Positions 22,979 to 32,546 of a stretch of DNA of 64,000 bases are shown here, piece by piece. Within the stretch, counting starts at the first letter, position 1. Every line of letters starts with the position of its first letter. The DNA comes from Halomonas sp. JB37 (GTDB taxonomy: Bacteria; Pseudomonadota; Gammaproteobacteria; Pseudomonadales; Halomonadaceae). Position numbers and translations under genes: made by a program. The notes beneath the pieces were generated by a model. It saw only the letters and a list, made by a program, of their open reading frames with translations. It searched no databases and had not been told where the DNA came from. The stretch covers positions 1,860,001 to 1,924,000 of the forward strand of contig NZ_NRGW01000001.1 in assembly GCF_002332255.1 (NCBI RefSeq), written 5' to 3'.

Positions 22979-24106
22979 ATGGCTGATAAACCCGTGACAG
23001 GTGCAGGACTACGTGGTCAGAGCGCTGGCAGTACTGCGCTATGCACGGTAGGTAAAACAGGCTCGGGCCTGACCTACCGTGGATTTGATATCAAAGAGCT
23101 GGCTGAAAAAGCCAAATTTGAAGAAGTGGCTTACCTGCTGCTAAAGGGAAAACTGCCCAATCAAGCCGAGCTGAGTGAGTACATTAGCAAGCTGAAAAGC
23201 CTGCGTGGGCTACCCGATGCGCTTAAGGCCGTGCTCGAGCAGATTCCCAAAGATGCGCATCCTATGGATGTGATGCGCACAGGTACCTCAATGCTGGGCA
23301 ATCTGGAAACCGAGGAGAGCTTCGATCAGCAGCAGGATGTCTCAGACCGCCTGTTAGCGGTGCTGCCCTCTATCATTTGCTACTGGTATCGTTTCTCCCA
23401 CGACGGCGTGCGCATCGATACTGAAACCGACGATAACTCCGTAGGCGGTCATTTTCTCAATATGCTGCGCGGTAAACCGGCCTCTGAGCTGCATGCGCGA
23501 GTAATGAACGTATCGCTGATTCTATATGCCGAGCATGAATTTAATGCCTCTACCTTTACGGCTCGTGTGTGTGCCTCAACGCTTTCTGATATGCATTCCT
23601 GCGTAACCGGGGCGATTGGTTCGCTGCGTGGCCCGCTGCATGGCGGTGCGAATGAAGCCGCCATGGCGATGATTGAGGATTGGCAGTCGCCGGAAGAGGC
23701 GGAAACCAAGATCCTGGGCATGCTTGAGCGCAAAGACAAGATCATGGGCTTTGGGCATGCGATTTATCGTGAGTCTGACCCTCGCAACGCGATTATCAAG
23801 CACTGGTCGAAAAAGCTCTCTGACGATGTGGGCGATGATGTCCTGTACGCCGTTTCCGAGCGTGTTGAAGCGGTGATGTGGCGCGAGAAGAAGCTGTTCT
23901 GTAATGCTGATTTTTTCCACGCTAGCGCTTATCACTTTATGGATATTCCCACCAAACTGTTCACGCCGATTTTTGTCATGTCGCGCGTCACCGGCTGGGC
24001 GGCCCATGTGTTTGAACAGCGCGCTAACAATCGCATAATCCGTCCGAGCGCTGATTATACGGGCCCTGAGAAGAGTGAGTGGGTGCCGATTGAAGCACGT
24101 CGCTAG
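22979..24106 (+). CDS. prpC: 2-methylcitrate synthase
   Basis: Condenses propionyl-CoA with oxaloacetate. Citrate synthase fold motifs are GPLHGGANEAAMAMI (first catalytic His region), MGFGHAIYRESDPRN (second His) and a C-terminal RVTGWAAHVFEQRANNRIIRPSADYTG with the final Asp/Arg substrate residues. At 375 residues and directly behind prpB it is the methylcitrate rather than the housekeeping citrate synthase. SD AGGAG precedes the ATG. Confidence 0.96.
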   Translation: MADKPVTGAGLRGQSAGSTALCTVGKTGSGLTYRGFDIKELAEKAKFEEVAYLLLKGKLPNQAELSEYISKLKSLRGLPDALKAVLEQIPKDAHPMDVMRTGTSMLGNLETEESFDQQQDVSDRLLAVLPSIICYWYRFSHDGVRIDTETDDNSVGGHFLNMLRGKPASELHARVMNVSLILYAEHEFNASTFTARVCASTLSDMHSCVTGAIGSLRGPLHGGANEAAMAMIEDWQSPEEAETKILGMLERKDKIMGFGHAIYRESDPRNAIIKHWSKKLSDDVGDDVLYAVSERVEAVMWREKKLFCNADFFHASAYHFMDIPTKLFTPIFVMSRVTGWAAHVFEQRANNRIIRPSADYTGPEKSEWVPIEARR

Positions 24107-24171
24107 TCGACTAAGCTCAGCTTACTGTTCATTCACCTAGCGACATTAACTAGCTATATCAGGCTAGCTGT

Positions 24172-24203
24172 CCGGCAGCTTTGGCTGCCGGCGTTGTTTT
24201 TTT
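24172..24203 (+). terminator. Intrinsic terminator between prpC and acnD
   Basis: Perfect 8-bp GC-rich stem CCGGCAGC / GCTGCCGG, 4-nt loop TTTG, then CGTTG and a run of seven T (24197-24203). This is a complete Rho-independent terminator, 66 bp past the prpC stop and only 15-30 bp before the acnD start, inside what is otherwise one operon. Confidence 0.85.
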
Positions 24204-24233
24204 CTCCCCTCGCTTGCTATGAGTGCGTCTGCT

Positions 24234-26843
24234 ATGAATACCGATTACCGAAAACCGCTGCCTGGCACCGAGCTTGAGTTCTTTGATGCTCGCGAGGCGG
24301 TTGAAGATATCCAGCCCGGTGCCTATGCACAGCTGCCTTATACCTCCCGCGTGCTGGCTGAGCAGCTGGTACGCCGCTGCAATCCTGAACTACTGACCGA
24401 TGCACTCAAGCAGTTGATTGAGCGCAAGAGTGACCTGGATTTTCCTTGGTACCCAGCCCGCGTGGTTTGCCATGACATCCTCGGCCAGACTGCCTTGGTC
24501 GATTTAGCCGGGCTGCGCGATGCCATTGCCGAGAGGGGCGGTGATCCCGCCAAGGTGAACCCCGTTGTACCGACACAGCTAATTGTTGACCACTCGTTGG
24601 CAGTGGAGCACGCAGGATCAGAAGAAGGCGCCTTTGAAAAAAATAGAGCGATTGAAGATCGTCGTAACGACGATCGCTTCCACTTTATTAACTGGACTAA
24701 GACAGCCTTTGAAAATGTCGATGTCATCCCGCCGGGTAATGGCATCATGCATCAGATTAATTTGGAAAAAATGTCGCCGGTGGTGCAGAACCGCGATGGC
24801 ATTGCCTATCCAGATACCTGTGTGGGCACCGACAGCCACACGCCGATGGTCGATGCGCTGGGCGTGATCTCAGTGGGTGTAGGTGGGTTGGAGGCCGAAA
24901 GCGTCATGCTGGGTCGAGCATCCATGATGCGCCTACCGGATATTGTGGGCGTAGAGTTAACCGGTAAGCTGCAGCCGGGTATAACCGGCACGGATATGGT
25001 GCTGGCGATTACCGAATTTCTGCGCAAACAGCGGGTAGTGGGGGCCTACTTAGAATTTTATGGCGAAGGGGCTGATGCGCTGACCGTGGGCGATCGCGCC
25101 ACAATTTCGAATATGACGCCTGAGTACGGTGCCACGGCGGCGATGTTCTATATCGACGGCCAAACCATCGATTATTTGAAGCTTACCGGGCGTGAAGATG
25201 ATCAGGTGGCGCTGGTAGAAACCTATGCCAAACACACCGGCTTATGGGCAGACAGTCTAGCTGACGTTACCTACGAGCGAGTGCTGACCTTTGATCTTTC
25301 TTCTGTACATCGCACCCTAGCGGGGCCGTCTAATCCTCACGCTCACCTACCCACCTCAGAGCTTGTTGAACGTGGTATTGCCGTAGGGCTTGATGCCGCA
25401 CGTGAAGAAGAGAAAGCCGGCAAGATGCCTGATGGCGCGGTTATTATCGCCGCTATCACCAGCTGCACCAATACGTCTAACCCGCGTAACATGGTGGCGG
25501 CAGGGCTGATTGCTCGCAACGCCAATCGACTGGGCTTATTGCGCAAGCCGTGGGTAAAGTCATCGCTGGCGCCTGGCTCGAAAACCGTCAAGATGTACCT
25601 GGAAGAAGCTGGCTTAATGAGTGAGCTGGAAACTCTCGGCTTCGGCGTGGTTGCCTACGCTTGTACCACCTGCAACGGGATGTCCGGGGCGCTTGATCCG
25701 ACTATTCAGCAGGAAATTATTGATCGCGACCTCTATGCGACGGCCGTGCTTTCCGGCAACCGCAATTTCGATGGTCGCATTCATCCTCATGCCCAGCAGG
25801 CTTTTTTAGCATCGCCGCCGCTGGTCGTCGCCTACGCTATTGCGGGCACAATACGCTTTGATATCGAAAAGGATGTGCTGGGTATCGACCAAGCAGGTAA
25901 TCCCGTTACCTTGAAAGATATATGGCCGGCCGATGAAGAGATCGACGCCATTGTTAAAGCCGCGGTGAAGCCCGAGCAGTTCCGGCAGACCTATATTCCT
26001 ATGTTTGACCTGGACAAAAGCGCCCGTACCCTGGTGAGCCCGCTTTACGACTGGCGCCCTGAGAGTACCTATATCCGCCGCCCGCCGTATTGGGAGGGCA
26101 ACATGGCCAAAGAGCGCACGCTTAAGGGAATGCGCCCATTGGCAATCTTGCCTGACAATATCACCACCGATCACCTGTCGCCCTCTAACGCTATTCAGTT
26201 GAACAGCGCTGCGGGCGAGTATCTGGCCAAAATGGGCCTGCCTGAGGAAGACTTCAATTCCTACGCCACTCACCGCGGTGATCATCTAACCGCCCAGCGC
26301 GCCACTTTCGCTAACCCTAAGCTGTTTAATGAGATGGTGCGAGAGGCTGATGGCAGCGTAAAGCAGGGCTCGCTGGCGCGAGTTGAGCCCGAAGGTGAGG
26401 TGACCCGCATGTGGGAAGCCATCGAAACCTATATGGCGCGCAAACAGCCATTAATTATTATTGCCGGCGCGGATTACGGGCAAGGGTCTTCGCGGGATTG
26501 GGCGGCCAAAGGCGTGGCGCTGGCGGGCGTCGAAGCGATTGCCGCCGAAGGCTTTGAGCGTATTCACCGCACTAATTTGATTGGTATGGGCGTAATGCCC
26601 ATGGAGTTTGAAGCGGGCACCACGCGTATGACGCTGAGTTTAGATGGCACTGAAATATTTGATGTCGAAGGGGCGGCAGCGCCAGGTGCGATGCTCACGC
26701 TGGTTATTCATCGAAAAAATGGTGAAAGCGAGCGTGTGGCGATGAAGTGTCGCCTAGATACCGCGGAAGAAGTATCGATTTACACCGCCGGCGGCGTCTT
26801 ACAGCGCTTTGCCCAGGACTTTCTTGAATCAACTGCCGCTTAG
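24234..26843 (+). CDS. acnD: 2-methylcitrate dehydratase, Fe/S-dependent (AcnD)
   Basis: Aconitase-like enzyme that dehydrates 2-methylcitrate to 2-methylaconitate. Aconitase motifs visible: CVGTDSHTPM, AITSCTNTSNPRN and ACTTCNGMSG (the three Fe-S cysteines), and the swivel-domain AGADYGQGSSRDWAAKG. The ATG at 24219 is also in frame, but family proteins begin at the NTDYRKPLPGT segment, so I take ATG 24234 (869 residues). Neither start has a clear SD, and a strong intrinsic terminator sits just upstream, so expression may be limited or need readthrough. The prpF gene follows, as expected for AcnD-type pathways. Confidence 0.95.
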   Translation: MNTDYRKPLPGTELEFFDAREAVEDIQPGAYAQLPYTSRVLAEQLVRRCNPELLTDALKQLIERKSDLDFPWYPARVVCHDILGQTALVDLAGLRDAIAERGGDPAKVNPVVPTQLIVDHSLAVEHAGSEEGAFEKNRAIEDRRNDDRFHFINWTKTAFENVDVIPPGNGIMHQINLEKMSPVVQNRDGIAYPDTCVGTDSHTPMVDALGVISVGVGGLEAESVMLGRASMMRLPDIVGVELTGKLQPGITGTDMVLAITEFLRKQRVVGAYLEFYGEGADALTVGDRATISNMTPEYGATAAMFYIDGQTIDYLKLTGREDDQVALVETYAKHTGLWADSLADVTYERVLTFDLSSVHRTLAGPSNPHAHLPTSELVERGIAVGLDAAREEEKAGKMPDGAVIIAAITSCTNTSNPRNMVAAGLIARNANRLGLLRKPWVKSSLAPGSKTVKMYLEEAGLMSELETLGFGVVAYACTTCNGMSGALDPTIQQEIIDRDLYATAVLSGNRNFDGRIHPHAQQAFLASPPLVVAYAIAGTIRFDIEKDVLGIDQAGNPVTLKDIWPADEEIDAIVKAAVKPEQFRQTYIPMFDLDKSARTLVSPLYDWRPESTYIRRPPYWEGNMAKERTLKGMRPLAILPDNITTDHLSPSNAIQLNSAAGEYLAKMGLPEEDFNSYATHRGDHLTAQRATFANPKLFNEMVREADGSVKQGSLARVEPEGEVTRMWEAIETYMARKQPLIIIAGADYGQGSSRDWAAKGVALAGVEAIAAEGFERIHRTNLIGMGVMPMEFEAGTTRMTLSLDGTEIFDVEGAAAPGAMLTLVIHRKNGESERVAMKCRLDTAEEVSIYTAGGVLQRFAQDFLESTAA

Positions 26844-26861
26844 CTTTTAGGAGATAGCATT

Positions 26862-28040
26862 ATGGCCAGTACGCCACAAATAAAAATACCGGCGACCTAC
26901 ATGCGTGGAGGCACCAGTAAAGGCGTGTTTTTTAAGCTCAGCGATTTACCTAGCGTGGCGCAAAAAGCCGGGCCCGAGCGGGACCGGCTATTGCTGCGAG
27001 TGATTGGCAGTCCCGACCCTTATGAAAAGCAAATTGATGGGATGGGAGGCGCAACGTCGAGTACCAGCAAAACGGTGATTCTATCTAAAAGTGAGTCTTC
27101 CGAGCACGATGTGGACTACCTCTTTGGGCAAGTTTCAATCGATAAACCGGTGGTTGACTGGAGCGGCAACTGCGGCAATCTTTCGGCGGCAGTAGGTCCC
27201 TTCGCGATTGCCAATGGCCTGGTGGAGGCTGCCCGCATTCCAGAAAACGGTTTAGCTGAGGTGCGAATTTGGCAGGTCAATATTCAGAAAACTATCGTGT
27301 CTCAGGTGCCTATTGTGAATGGGCAGGTGCAGGAAACCGGTGACTTTGAACTCGATGGCGTGACTTTCCCTGCTGCTGAAATTGCGGTGGCCTTTATGGA
27401 CCCCGCTGATGGTGAAGGGGCGATTTTTCCTACGGGCAATCTTATTGATGATCTGGATGTGCCAGGCGTGGGCAAGTTAAAAGCCACGCTGATCAATGCA
27501 GGCATTCCTACGGTGTTTATCAATGCGGCAGACGTTGGATATACCGGGGCAGAGCTGCAGGATGTGATTAATAGCGATAGCCGCGCGCTTAAAATGTTTG
27601 AAGCCATTCGTGCTTACAGCGCCGTACGTATGGGGCTGATCAACGATGTGAGTGAAGCTGCCCATCGACAGCACACGCCGAAAGTGGCGTTTGTTGGGCC
27701 CCCTGTAGATTACGTCTCCTCTAGTGGGAAGCCTGTGCAGGCCGCCGATATTGACTTGCTGGTGAGGGCGCTCTCGATGGGTAAGCTGCACCATGCCATG
27801 ATGGGTACCGCTGCGGTGGCCATTGCGGCGGCTGCCGCCATTGAGGGCACGCTGGTTAATCTGGCCGCTGGAGGTGATAAGCGTCAGGCGGTTACCTTTG
27901 GCCATCCTTCGGGCAGTTTGCGTGTTGGCGCTGAAGCCAATCTGGTTGACGGACGCTGGCAGATTGATCAGGCCATCATGAGCCGTAGCGCGCGGGTACT
28001 GATGGAGGGCGTCGTGAGAATTCCCGGTGACAGCTTTTAG
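26862..28040 (+). CDS. prpF: 2-methylaconitate cis-trans isomerase
   Basis: Isomerises the 2-methylaconitate made by AcnD so that housekeeping aconitase can hydrate it. PrpF-family marks are PATYMRGGTSKGVFF at the N-terminus, GGATSSTSKTVIL (catalytic Lys region) and DWSGNCGNLSAAVG (active-site Cys). Length 392 residues. SD TTTTAGGAG is 7-8 nt before the ATG, 18 bp after acnD. Belongs to the diaminopimelate-epimerase-like fold. Confidence 0.95.
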   Translation: MASTPQIKIPATYMRGGTSKGVFFKLSDLPSVAQKAGPERDRLLLRVIGSPDPYEKQIDGMGGATSSTSKTVILSKSESSEHDVDYLFGQVSIDKPVVDWSGNCGNLSAAVGPFAIANGLVEAARIPENGLAEVRIWQVNIQKTIVSQVPIVNGQVQETGDFELDGVTFPAAEIAVAFMDPADGEGAIFPTGNLIDDLDVPGVGKLKATLINAGIPTVFINAADVGYTGAELQDVINSDSRALKMFEAIRAYSAVRMGLINDVSEAAHRQHTPKVAFVGPPVDYVSSSGKPVQAADIDLLVRALSMGKLHHAMMGTAAVAIAAAAAIEGTLVNLAAGGDKRQAVTFGHPSGSLRVGAEANLVDGRWQIDQAIMSRSARVLMEGVVRIPGDSF

Positions 28041-28078
28041 GCCATACTGAATAGGCGGTTATCCATTAGGAGAGCACT

Positions 28079-29575
28079 ATGTCCACTAGAGCACCCGCAA
28101 CATCCGAAGCCAATGAGCGCCCGGACTATGATCCTGAGCTACAGGCTATTGCCGACTACGTATTGAATTATCAGGTAGCCTCTTCTGAGGCCCTGGAAAC
28201 AGCGCGTTACTGCCTGATGGACACGCTGGGTTGTGGGCTGCTAGCGCTACGCTTTCCTGAATGCACGAAGCATCTGGGGCCCATTGTTGAAGGCACTGTG
28301 GTGCCATTTGGATCTCGAGTGCCGGGCACCTCGCTACGCTTAGACCCGGTTAAGGCAGCGTGGGATATCGGCTGTATTATCCGCTGGTTGGACTACAACG
28401 ACACTTGGCTAGCCGCCGAGTGGGGTCACCCTTCCGATAATCTCGGCGCGATACTCGCCGTTGCCGATCACCTTTCCCAGCGGCGGGTTGCTCAAGGCGA
28501 AGCGGCCCTGGTGATGCGCGATGTGCTCAATGCCATGGTCATGGCCCATGAGATACAGGGCGTGTTGGCGTTGGATAATAGCTTTAATCGCGTGGGGTTA
28601 GATCACGTGGTGTTAGTGAAGGTGGCGTCTACCGCGGTGGCCGCCAAGCTTTCCGGAGCCAATCGAGAGCAGATGCTTTCAGCGCTTTCTCACGTTTGGG
28701 CCGATGGCCAAAGTCTGCGAACGTATCGTCATGCGCCGAACGCGGGTTCACGTAAAAGCTGGGCGGCCGGCGATGCTACCTCGCGAGGCGTACGCTTGGC
28801 TGATATCGCCTTGCGGGGTGAAATGGGCATTCCCAGTGTGCTTTCGGCACCGCAATGGGGCTTCTACGATGTGCTGTTTAGCCATACCAATAAAGATCTA
28901 AGCCTAAAGCCAGCGGCTGAGCGACGTTTTCGATTTCAGCGCGAACTCGGCAGCTATGTGATGGAAAATATCTTATTCAAGATCTCTTTTCCCGCCGAGT
29001 TCCACGCCCAAACGGCTTGCGAGGCCGCCGTGGCGTTACACCCGCAGGTTAAAAATCGCTTGGCCGATATTGATAAAATTGTGCTTACCACGCACGACTC
29101 GGCGATTAGAATTATCTCCAAAACCGGCGCGCTAGCTAATCCCGCGGATCGTGATCACTGCTTGCAATACATGACCGCAGTCCCGCTTATCTTCGGCGCA
29201 CTTAGTGCTGAACACTATGAAGATAGTTTCCATGTGGCGAACCCGTTGATTGATGAATTGCGCAGTAAAATGCAGGTAAAAGAGAACCCTGAGTATTCGG
29301 CCGATTATTATGATCCGGAAAAACGTTCGATCGCTAACGCCGTGCAGGTTTTTTTCACCGATGGAAGCGCAACTGATAACGTTGCCGTGGAATACCCGGT
29401 TGGCCATCGGCGTCGGCGGGAAGAGGGGATGCCGCTACTGATCGATAAGTTTAAACATCACCTGGCGACGCGGTTTGCAAAAGATCGCTGCCATAAAATT
29501 GCGCAGTTATGCAGCGATCAGATAGCGCTGGAGCAGCTGCCGGTTCATAAGTTTATGGATGCGTGGATGATATAA
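28079..29575 (+). CDS. prpD: 2-methylcitrate dehydratase (MmgE/PrpD family)
   Basis: Iron-sulfur-independent dehydratase of the MmgE/PrpD family, 498 residues. Motifs seen are [39 protein letters not shown], and [26 protein letters not shown] in the second half. SD TTAGGAGAG is 5-6 nt before the ATG, 38 bp after prpF. Together with AcnD/PrpF the operon encodes both known routes for methylcitrate dehydration. Whether PrpD here acts mainly on 2-methylcitrate or serves another substrate is not visible from sequence. Confidence 0.95.
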   Translation: MSTRAPATSEANERPDYDPELQAIADYVLNYQVASSEALETARYCLMDTLGCGLLALRFPECTKHLGPIVEGTVVPFGSRVPGTSLRLDPVKAAWDIGCIIRWLDYNDTWLAAEWGHPSDNLGAILAVADHLSQRRVAQGEAALVMRDVLNAMVMAHEIQGVLALDNSFNRVGLDHVVLVKVASTAVAAKLSGANREQMLSALSHVWADGQSLRTYRHAPNAGSRKSWAAGDATSRGVRLADIALRGEMGIPSVLSAPQWGFYDVLFSHTNKDLSLKPAAERRFRFQRELGSYVMENILFKISFPAEFHAQTACEAAVALHPQVKNRLADIDKIVLTTHDSAIRIISKTGALANPADRDHCLQYMTAVPLIFGALSAEHYEDSFHVANPLIDELRSKMQVKENPEYSADYYDPEKRSIANAVQVFFTDGSATDNVAVEYPVGHRRRREEGMPLLIDKFKHHLATRFAKDRCHKIAQLCSDQIALEQLPVHKFMDAWMI

Positions 29576-29591
29576 GTGCCGCTATCAATAA

Positions 29592-29620
29592 TGCCCGGCG
29601 CGTCTCGGCGCTACCGGGCA
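29592..29620 (+). terminator. Hairpin after prpD
   Basis: Inverted repeat TGCCCGG / CCGGGCA around a 15-nt loop that can itself pair (GCG/CGC), 16 bp past the prpD stop. There is no good T-run, so it is a probable but imperfect operon end. Confidence 0.45.
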
Positions 29621-29625
29621 GCTAT

Positions 29626-29712
29626 TTATCAGGGCTAGTTTATTAGAGCTGATTCATTAGAGTTAGCTCATCAGAACTAGGTTCATCAGGACTAAGTTCA
29701 TCAGGACTATTG
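29626..29712. repeat. Six-copy tandem repeat of 14-15 bp beside comEA
   Basis: Six head-to-tail degenerate units: TTATCAGGGCTAGT, TTATTAGAGCTGAT, TCATTAGAGTTAGC, TCATCAGAACTAGGT, TCATCAGGACTAAGT and TCATCAGGACTATTG. The units nearest comEA are most alike. The array fills the gap between the prpD hairpin and the comEA stop codon (29715-29717). It is not coding in any evident way. Confidence 0.85.
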
Positions 29713-29714
29713 TT

Positions 29715-29999
29715 TCAATCTTCAAAGGTTACCTGGTCGCGCATGCGATCAACGGTGGCTGATCCAATGCCGCTTACGCGAGTAAGGTCGTCCGCGCTAT
29801 CAAACGCACCGCTGGCTTGACGTTCTTCAATGATGGCCTCTGCTCTGCTTGGGCCAACGCCCGGCAGCTCTGCCAGCAGCTCAGCGTCGGCAGTGTTAAC
29901 ATTGATGGGGGCCAGTTGCTGCGCTAGAACGTTGCTTGAAAGTCCTAAACTGACGCTTAGCAGTAGTGCTACTAACATTCCTTTAAGTGTCATGTTCAT
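29715..29999 (-). CDS. ComEA-like secreted helix-hairpin-helix protein
   Basis: A 94-residue protein with a Sec signal peptide (hydrophobic LVALLLSVSLGLSSNVLA, cleavage near residue 26) and a ComEA-type double helix-hairpin-helix: INVNTADAELLAELPGVGPSRAEAIIEER then LTRVSGIGSATVDRMRD. ComEA proteins bind double-stranded DNA in the periplasm during natural transformation; small versions like this in gammaproteobacteria are usually called ComEA or YbaV-like, and the DNA-uptake role is inferred. AAGGA lies 7 nt before the ATG. No other competence gene is adjacent. Confidence 0.88.
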   Translation of the reverse strand: MNMTLKGMLVALLLSVSLGLSSNVLAQQLAPINVNTADAELLAELPGVGPSRAEAIIEERQASGAFDSADDLTRVSGIGSATVDRMRDQVTFED

Positions 30000-30242
30000 C
30001 TTGTGATCCTTTTAATAACGGTTGTTAATGAAATTTTTTAATAAATAGTGCCGGCGCCATGTAATAAAGAGCTTTACCGTTGTAAACAATAAATATCATC
30101 TCAATAAACGTCGCGCCATAGTTAACTTAGCGCTATATGTTGAGTGATTATGTCAGCGATGTGTGACAGCAGTTGTAAGTTTTTCGCTACGGGAATATGG
30201 CAAATGGCTTACAAACTCAGGGCGCGAGAAGAGGGGGGAGGC

Positions 30243-30251
30243 TGATATAAT
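30243..30251 (+). promoter_or_regulatory. Extended -10 promoter of pyrF
   Basis: TGATATAAT is a full extended -10 element (TGnTATAAT). No -35 is recognisable 15-18 bp upstream, which is tolerated with an extended -10. It predicts a transcript start near 30258 and a leader of about 20 nt holding the GGAG Shine-Dalgarno of pyrF. Confidence 0.7.
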
Positions 30252-30278
30252 GGCTGAAAACGTATTTGGAGCAACGTT

Positions 30279-30980
30279 GTGGCCACTGATTCCCCGATTA
30301 TTATTGCGCTAGACTATCCCTCGTTAGATGCTGCTTTGTGCATGGCTGACCAGTTAGATCCTGCCCGCTGCCGGGTGAAAGTCGGTAAAGAGCTGTTTAC
30401 GCGCAGTGGGCCTGCGGTGCTTGATGCTCTACACGGGCGCGGCTTTGAAGTGTTTCTGGATCTTAAGTTTCACGATATCCCTAACACCGTGGCGAGTGCC
30501 GTACAGGCGGCTGCGGAGCAGGGCGTGTGGATGGTCAATGTGCACGCCAGCGGTGGCCGGCGGATGATGGAAGCGGCCGTCCAGCGTTTAGAGCAACAGC
30601 ATTTAACGACTCACCTGATTGCCGTTACTGTATTAACCAGTATGCAGGCCGATGATTTGGCCGATATCGGTATCAATATCTCGGTCAAGGAGCACGTAGA
30701 GCGCTTAGCACTGCTGGCGCAACACAGCGGCCTTCAAGGTGTTGTGTGTTCGGCACAGGAGTCTGCTGACATTCAAACGCTGTGCGGCGATGCCTTCTTG
30801 AAAGTGACGCCTGGCATTCGACCTACGTTTGCATCGGTTGATGACCAGCAGCGGATCATGACGCCTAGCGCAGCTATTGAAGCAGGCAGCACGCACTTGG
30901 TTATCGGCCGTCCTATCACGCAAGCTGATGATCCTATGGCCGCGCTACATATGGTTGAAGAGGAGTTGGGTCAGCGCTAA
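30279..30980 (+). CDS. pyrF: Orotidine 5'-phosphate decarboxylase
   Basis: Last step of UMP synthesis. Motifs: [11 protein letters not shown], the catalytic Lys/Asp array in KVGKELF and [15 protein letters not shown], and the phosphate-binding VTPGIRP and HLVIGRPIT. Length 233 residues. The start is GTG at 30279 with GGAG 7 nt upstream. In pseudomonads pyrF follows lapB in the same direction; here it converges with lapB (54-bp gap), so the local order is kept but the gene is inverted. Confidence 0.96.
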   Translation: MATDSPIIIALDYPSLDAALCMADQLDPARCRVKVGKELFTRSGPAVLDALHGRGFEVFLDLKFHDIPNTVASAVQAAAEQGVWMVNVHASGGRRMMEAAVQRLEQQHLTTHLIAVTVLTSMQADDLADIGINISVKEHVERLALLAQHSGLQGVVCSAQESADIQTLCGDAFLKVTPGIRPTFASVDDQQRIMTPSAAIEAGSTHLVIGRPITQADDPMAALHMVEEELGQR

Positions 30981-31034
30981 GTCAAAGCAAGTGCACAGGT
31001 GGGTTAGGAGGTGGAAGTGGCTAATGGCGAGATG

Positions 31035-32240
31035 CTATTCACCTTCTACGCCAATAATGGGCTTTATCGTTCCCCAGTAACGACAGCTGGGGCACTGCCA
31101 TTGAAGCGCATCACTAGCAAGGCCGCAGCGTTGACAGCGGTGGCGCGTGCGGTTTAGAAGCAGCGCATCAGTATGATGTTTAAGCAATAGCAGGCGCGTA
31201 TCAGGGGCTTCTTTGCCACTTTGTCGCTGGCTTTCAATGTAAAGATCGATTAAGTAGTCCAGCCCGCCTAGGCTAGGCACGGCGCGCAAGCGCTCGCCGA
31301 CCAACGTAATGGCTTTGTCGACCCCGTCACGTTGATGAACGAGCTCCCCCAGCGCAATGATAATACTGGTATAAGGTGCTTGCTCAAGCAGTCGAAACAA
31401 GTGTGCTTCATAGCCCGCTTCGTCATCTTGGCGTAAGTAGGCGCGTTTAAGCGCCGGCAACATAGTCGGTATGTGTGTGGTTTCTTGATGCACTATGCAA
31501 TCCAGCCGCTCAATGGCGCGGCCATAATGGCCGTTATCCATCTCTAGGTCAGCCAGTAGCAGGGTAGCGCGAACGCAGTTTTCGTCCAGTTGAAGCGCTT
31601 TTTTGAGGTGCCTTTTCGCCAGTGCCCGGCTGGCTTCACTGATTTCTTCGAGCGCTAACTCGCATAGCCAATGGGCTGCGGGGCGTCGCATTGCCGGGCG
31701 CTGTTTGAGTATGGGCTGAATTACTTCTAACGCATCTCGCCATGCTTTTTCACGCTCTAATAAATCGATGAGCAGCTGTTTGGCAGCATAGCGGTGATTA
31801 TCGTCGGTGCTATTTTCCAGCAGAGTATTAAGCAGGCGTTGAGCTCGGTCATGGACGCCGAGTGCCATGAAGTCGCGAGCAAGCTCTAGCTGGATCTGTT
31901 CGTTGGTATGCTGAGGGAGCTCTGGGCGGGCTAACAAGTTTTGGTGAATGCTTACCGCTTTATCAGCTTCGCCTCGGGCGCGAAATAATTTGCCCAGGGC
32001 AATGTGCGTATCTACGGTGTCGCTGTTCACCGCCAGCACGTTAATGAAGGTATTAATGGCTTCGTCAGGCTGCTCGTTAAGCAGGTAATTGAGCCCGACG
32101 AAGTAATCTCGCGATAAGACCTGCGAAGTCGGCGCGGACGATGGATGCTGCTGCCGGCGGCGCGTAGCCTGCCGGTAACCTAGCCCGTAGCCGATAGCAA
32201 TAGCGGTGAGTAATACGCCTAGCAGCGCAGTATCCAGCAT
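31035..32240 (-). CDS. lapB: Lipopolysaccharide assembly protein B (TPR, rubredoxin-like zinc domain)
   Basis: Inner-membrane-anchored adaptor that controls LpxC turnover with FtsH and helps LPS assembly. An N-terminal membrane helix (LLGVLLTAIAIGYGLGY), a conserved SRDYFVGLNYLLNEQPDEAI start of the tetratricopeptide array, about nine TPR-like helical pairs, and a C-terminal rubredoxin-type metal site CQRCG...CPSCRYWGTIKP are visible. 401 residues versus 389 in E. coli. The start directly abuts the lapA stop codon, so the genes are co-translated. Confidence 0.95.
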   Translation of the reverse strand: MLDTALLGVLLTAIAIGYGLGYRQATRRRQQHPSSAPTSQVLSRDYFVGLNYLLNEQPDEAINTFINVLAVNSDTVDTHIALGKLFRARGEADKAVSIHQNLLARPELPQHTNEQIQLELARDFMALGVHDRAQRLLNTLLENSTDDNHRYAAKQLLIDLLEREKAWRDALEVIQPILKQRPAMRRPAAHWLCELALEEISEASRALAKRHLKKALQLDENCVRATLLLADLEMDNGHYGRAIERLDCIVHQETTHIPTMLPALKRAYLRQDDEAGYEAHLFRLLEQAPYTSIIIALGELVHQRDGVDKAITLVGERLRAVPSLGGLDYLIDLYIESQRQSGKEAPDTRLLLLKHHTDALLLNRTRHRCQRCGLASDALQWQCPSCRYWGTIKPIIGVEGE

Positions 32241-32546
32241 TTATGCCAGTTCCTTGAACTCCTGGGTACGCAGACTATCGAGTTCCTTACGCTGCTGCTT
32301 ATTATGCCGCTGGCTGCGTGCTAGCGTTGCTTTCAGTCGCACGTAAACACCTAACATCGCGAGCATGCCCAGCAGAACGCCAAAGACTAATGTTGCTAGC
32401 AGCCAGACCGAAAGCGATACTGCCGGTAGCTCTAGCCAAATTAGATTCAAGGCAATCGTTTGCTGATTATTGACGGCAAACAGGATGCCTACCAGTACGA
32501 CTGCCAGCAAAATAACGGCTAAAATCAGCCCTTTTATCCAACGCAT
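32241..32546 (-). CDS. lapA: Lipopolysaccharide assembly protein A (DUF1049)
   Basis: Small inner-membrane protein of 101 residues with two hydrophobic segments (LILAVILLAVVLVGILFAV and LSVWLLATLVFGVLLGMLAML) and a cytosolic basic coiled tail (ARSQRHNKQQRKELDSLR). The connecting loop NNQQTIALNLIWLELP is typical of LapA/YciS. It lies between ihfB and lapB, as in E. coli and Pseudomonas-type arrangements. Confidence 0.93.
   Translation of the reverse strand: MRWIKGLILAVILLAVVLVGILFAVNNQQTIALNLIWLELPAVSLSVWLLATLVFGVLLGMLAMLGVYVRLKATLARSQRHNKQQRKELDSLRTQEFKELA

Noticed and set aside
23576-24007. 143-codon minus-strand frame inside prpC
   Set aside because: Antisense shadow of a strongly conserved gene in GC-rich sequence, without recognisable motifs.
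25806-26285. 159-codon minus-strand frame inside acnD
   Set aside because: Shadow frame; amino acid composition is not protein-like and there is no Shine-Dalgarno.
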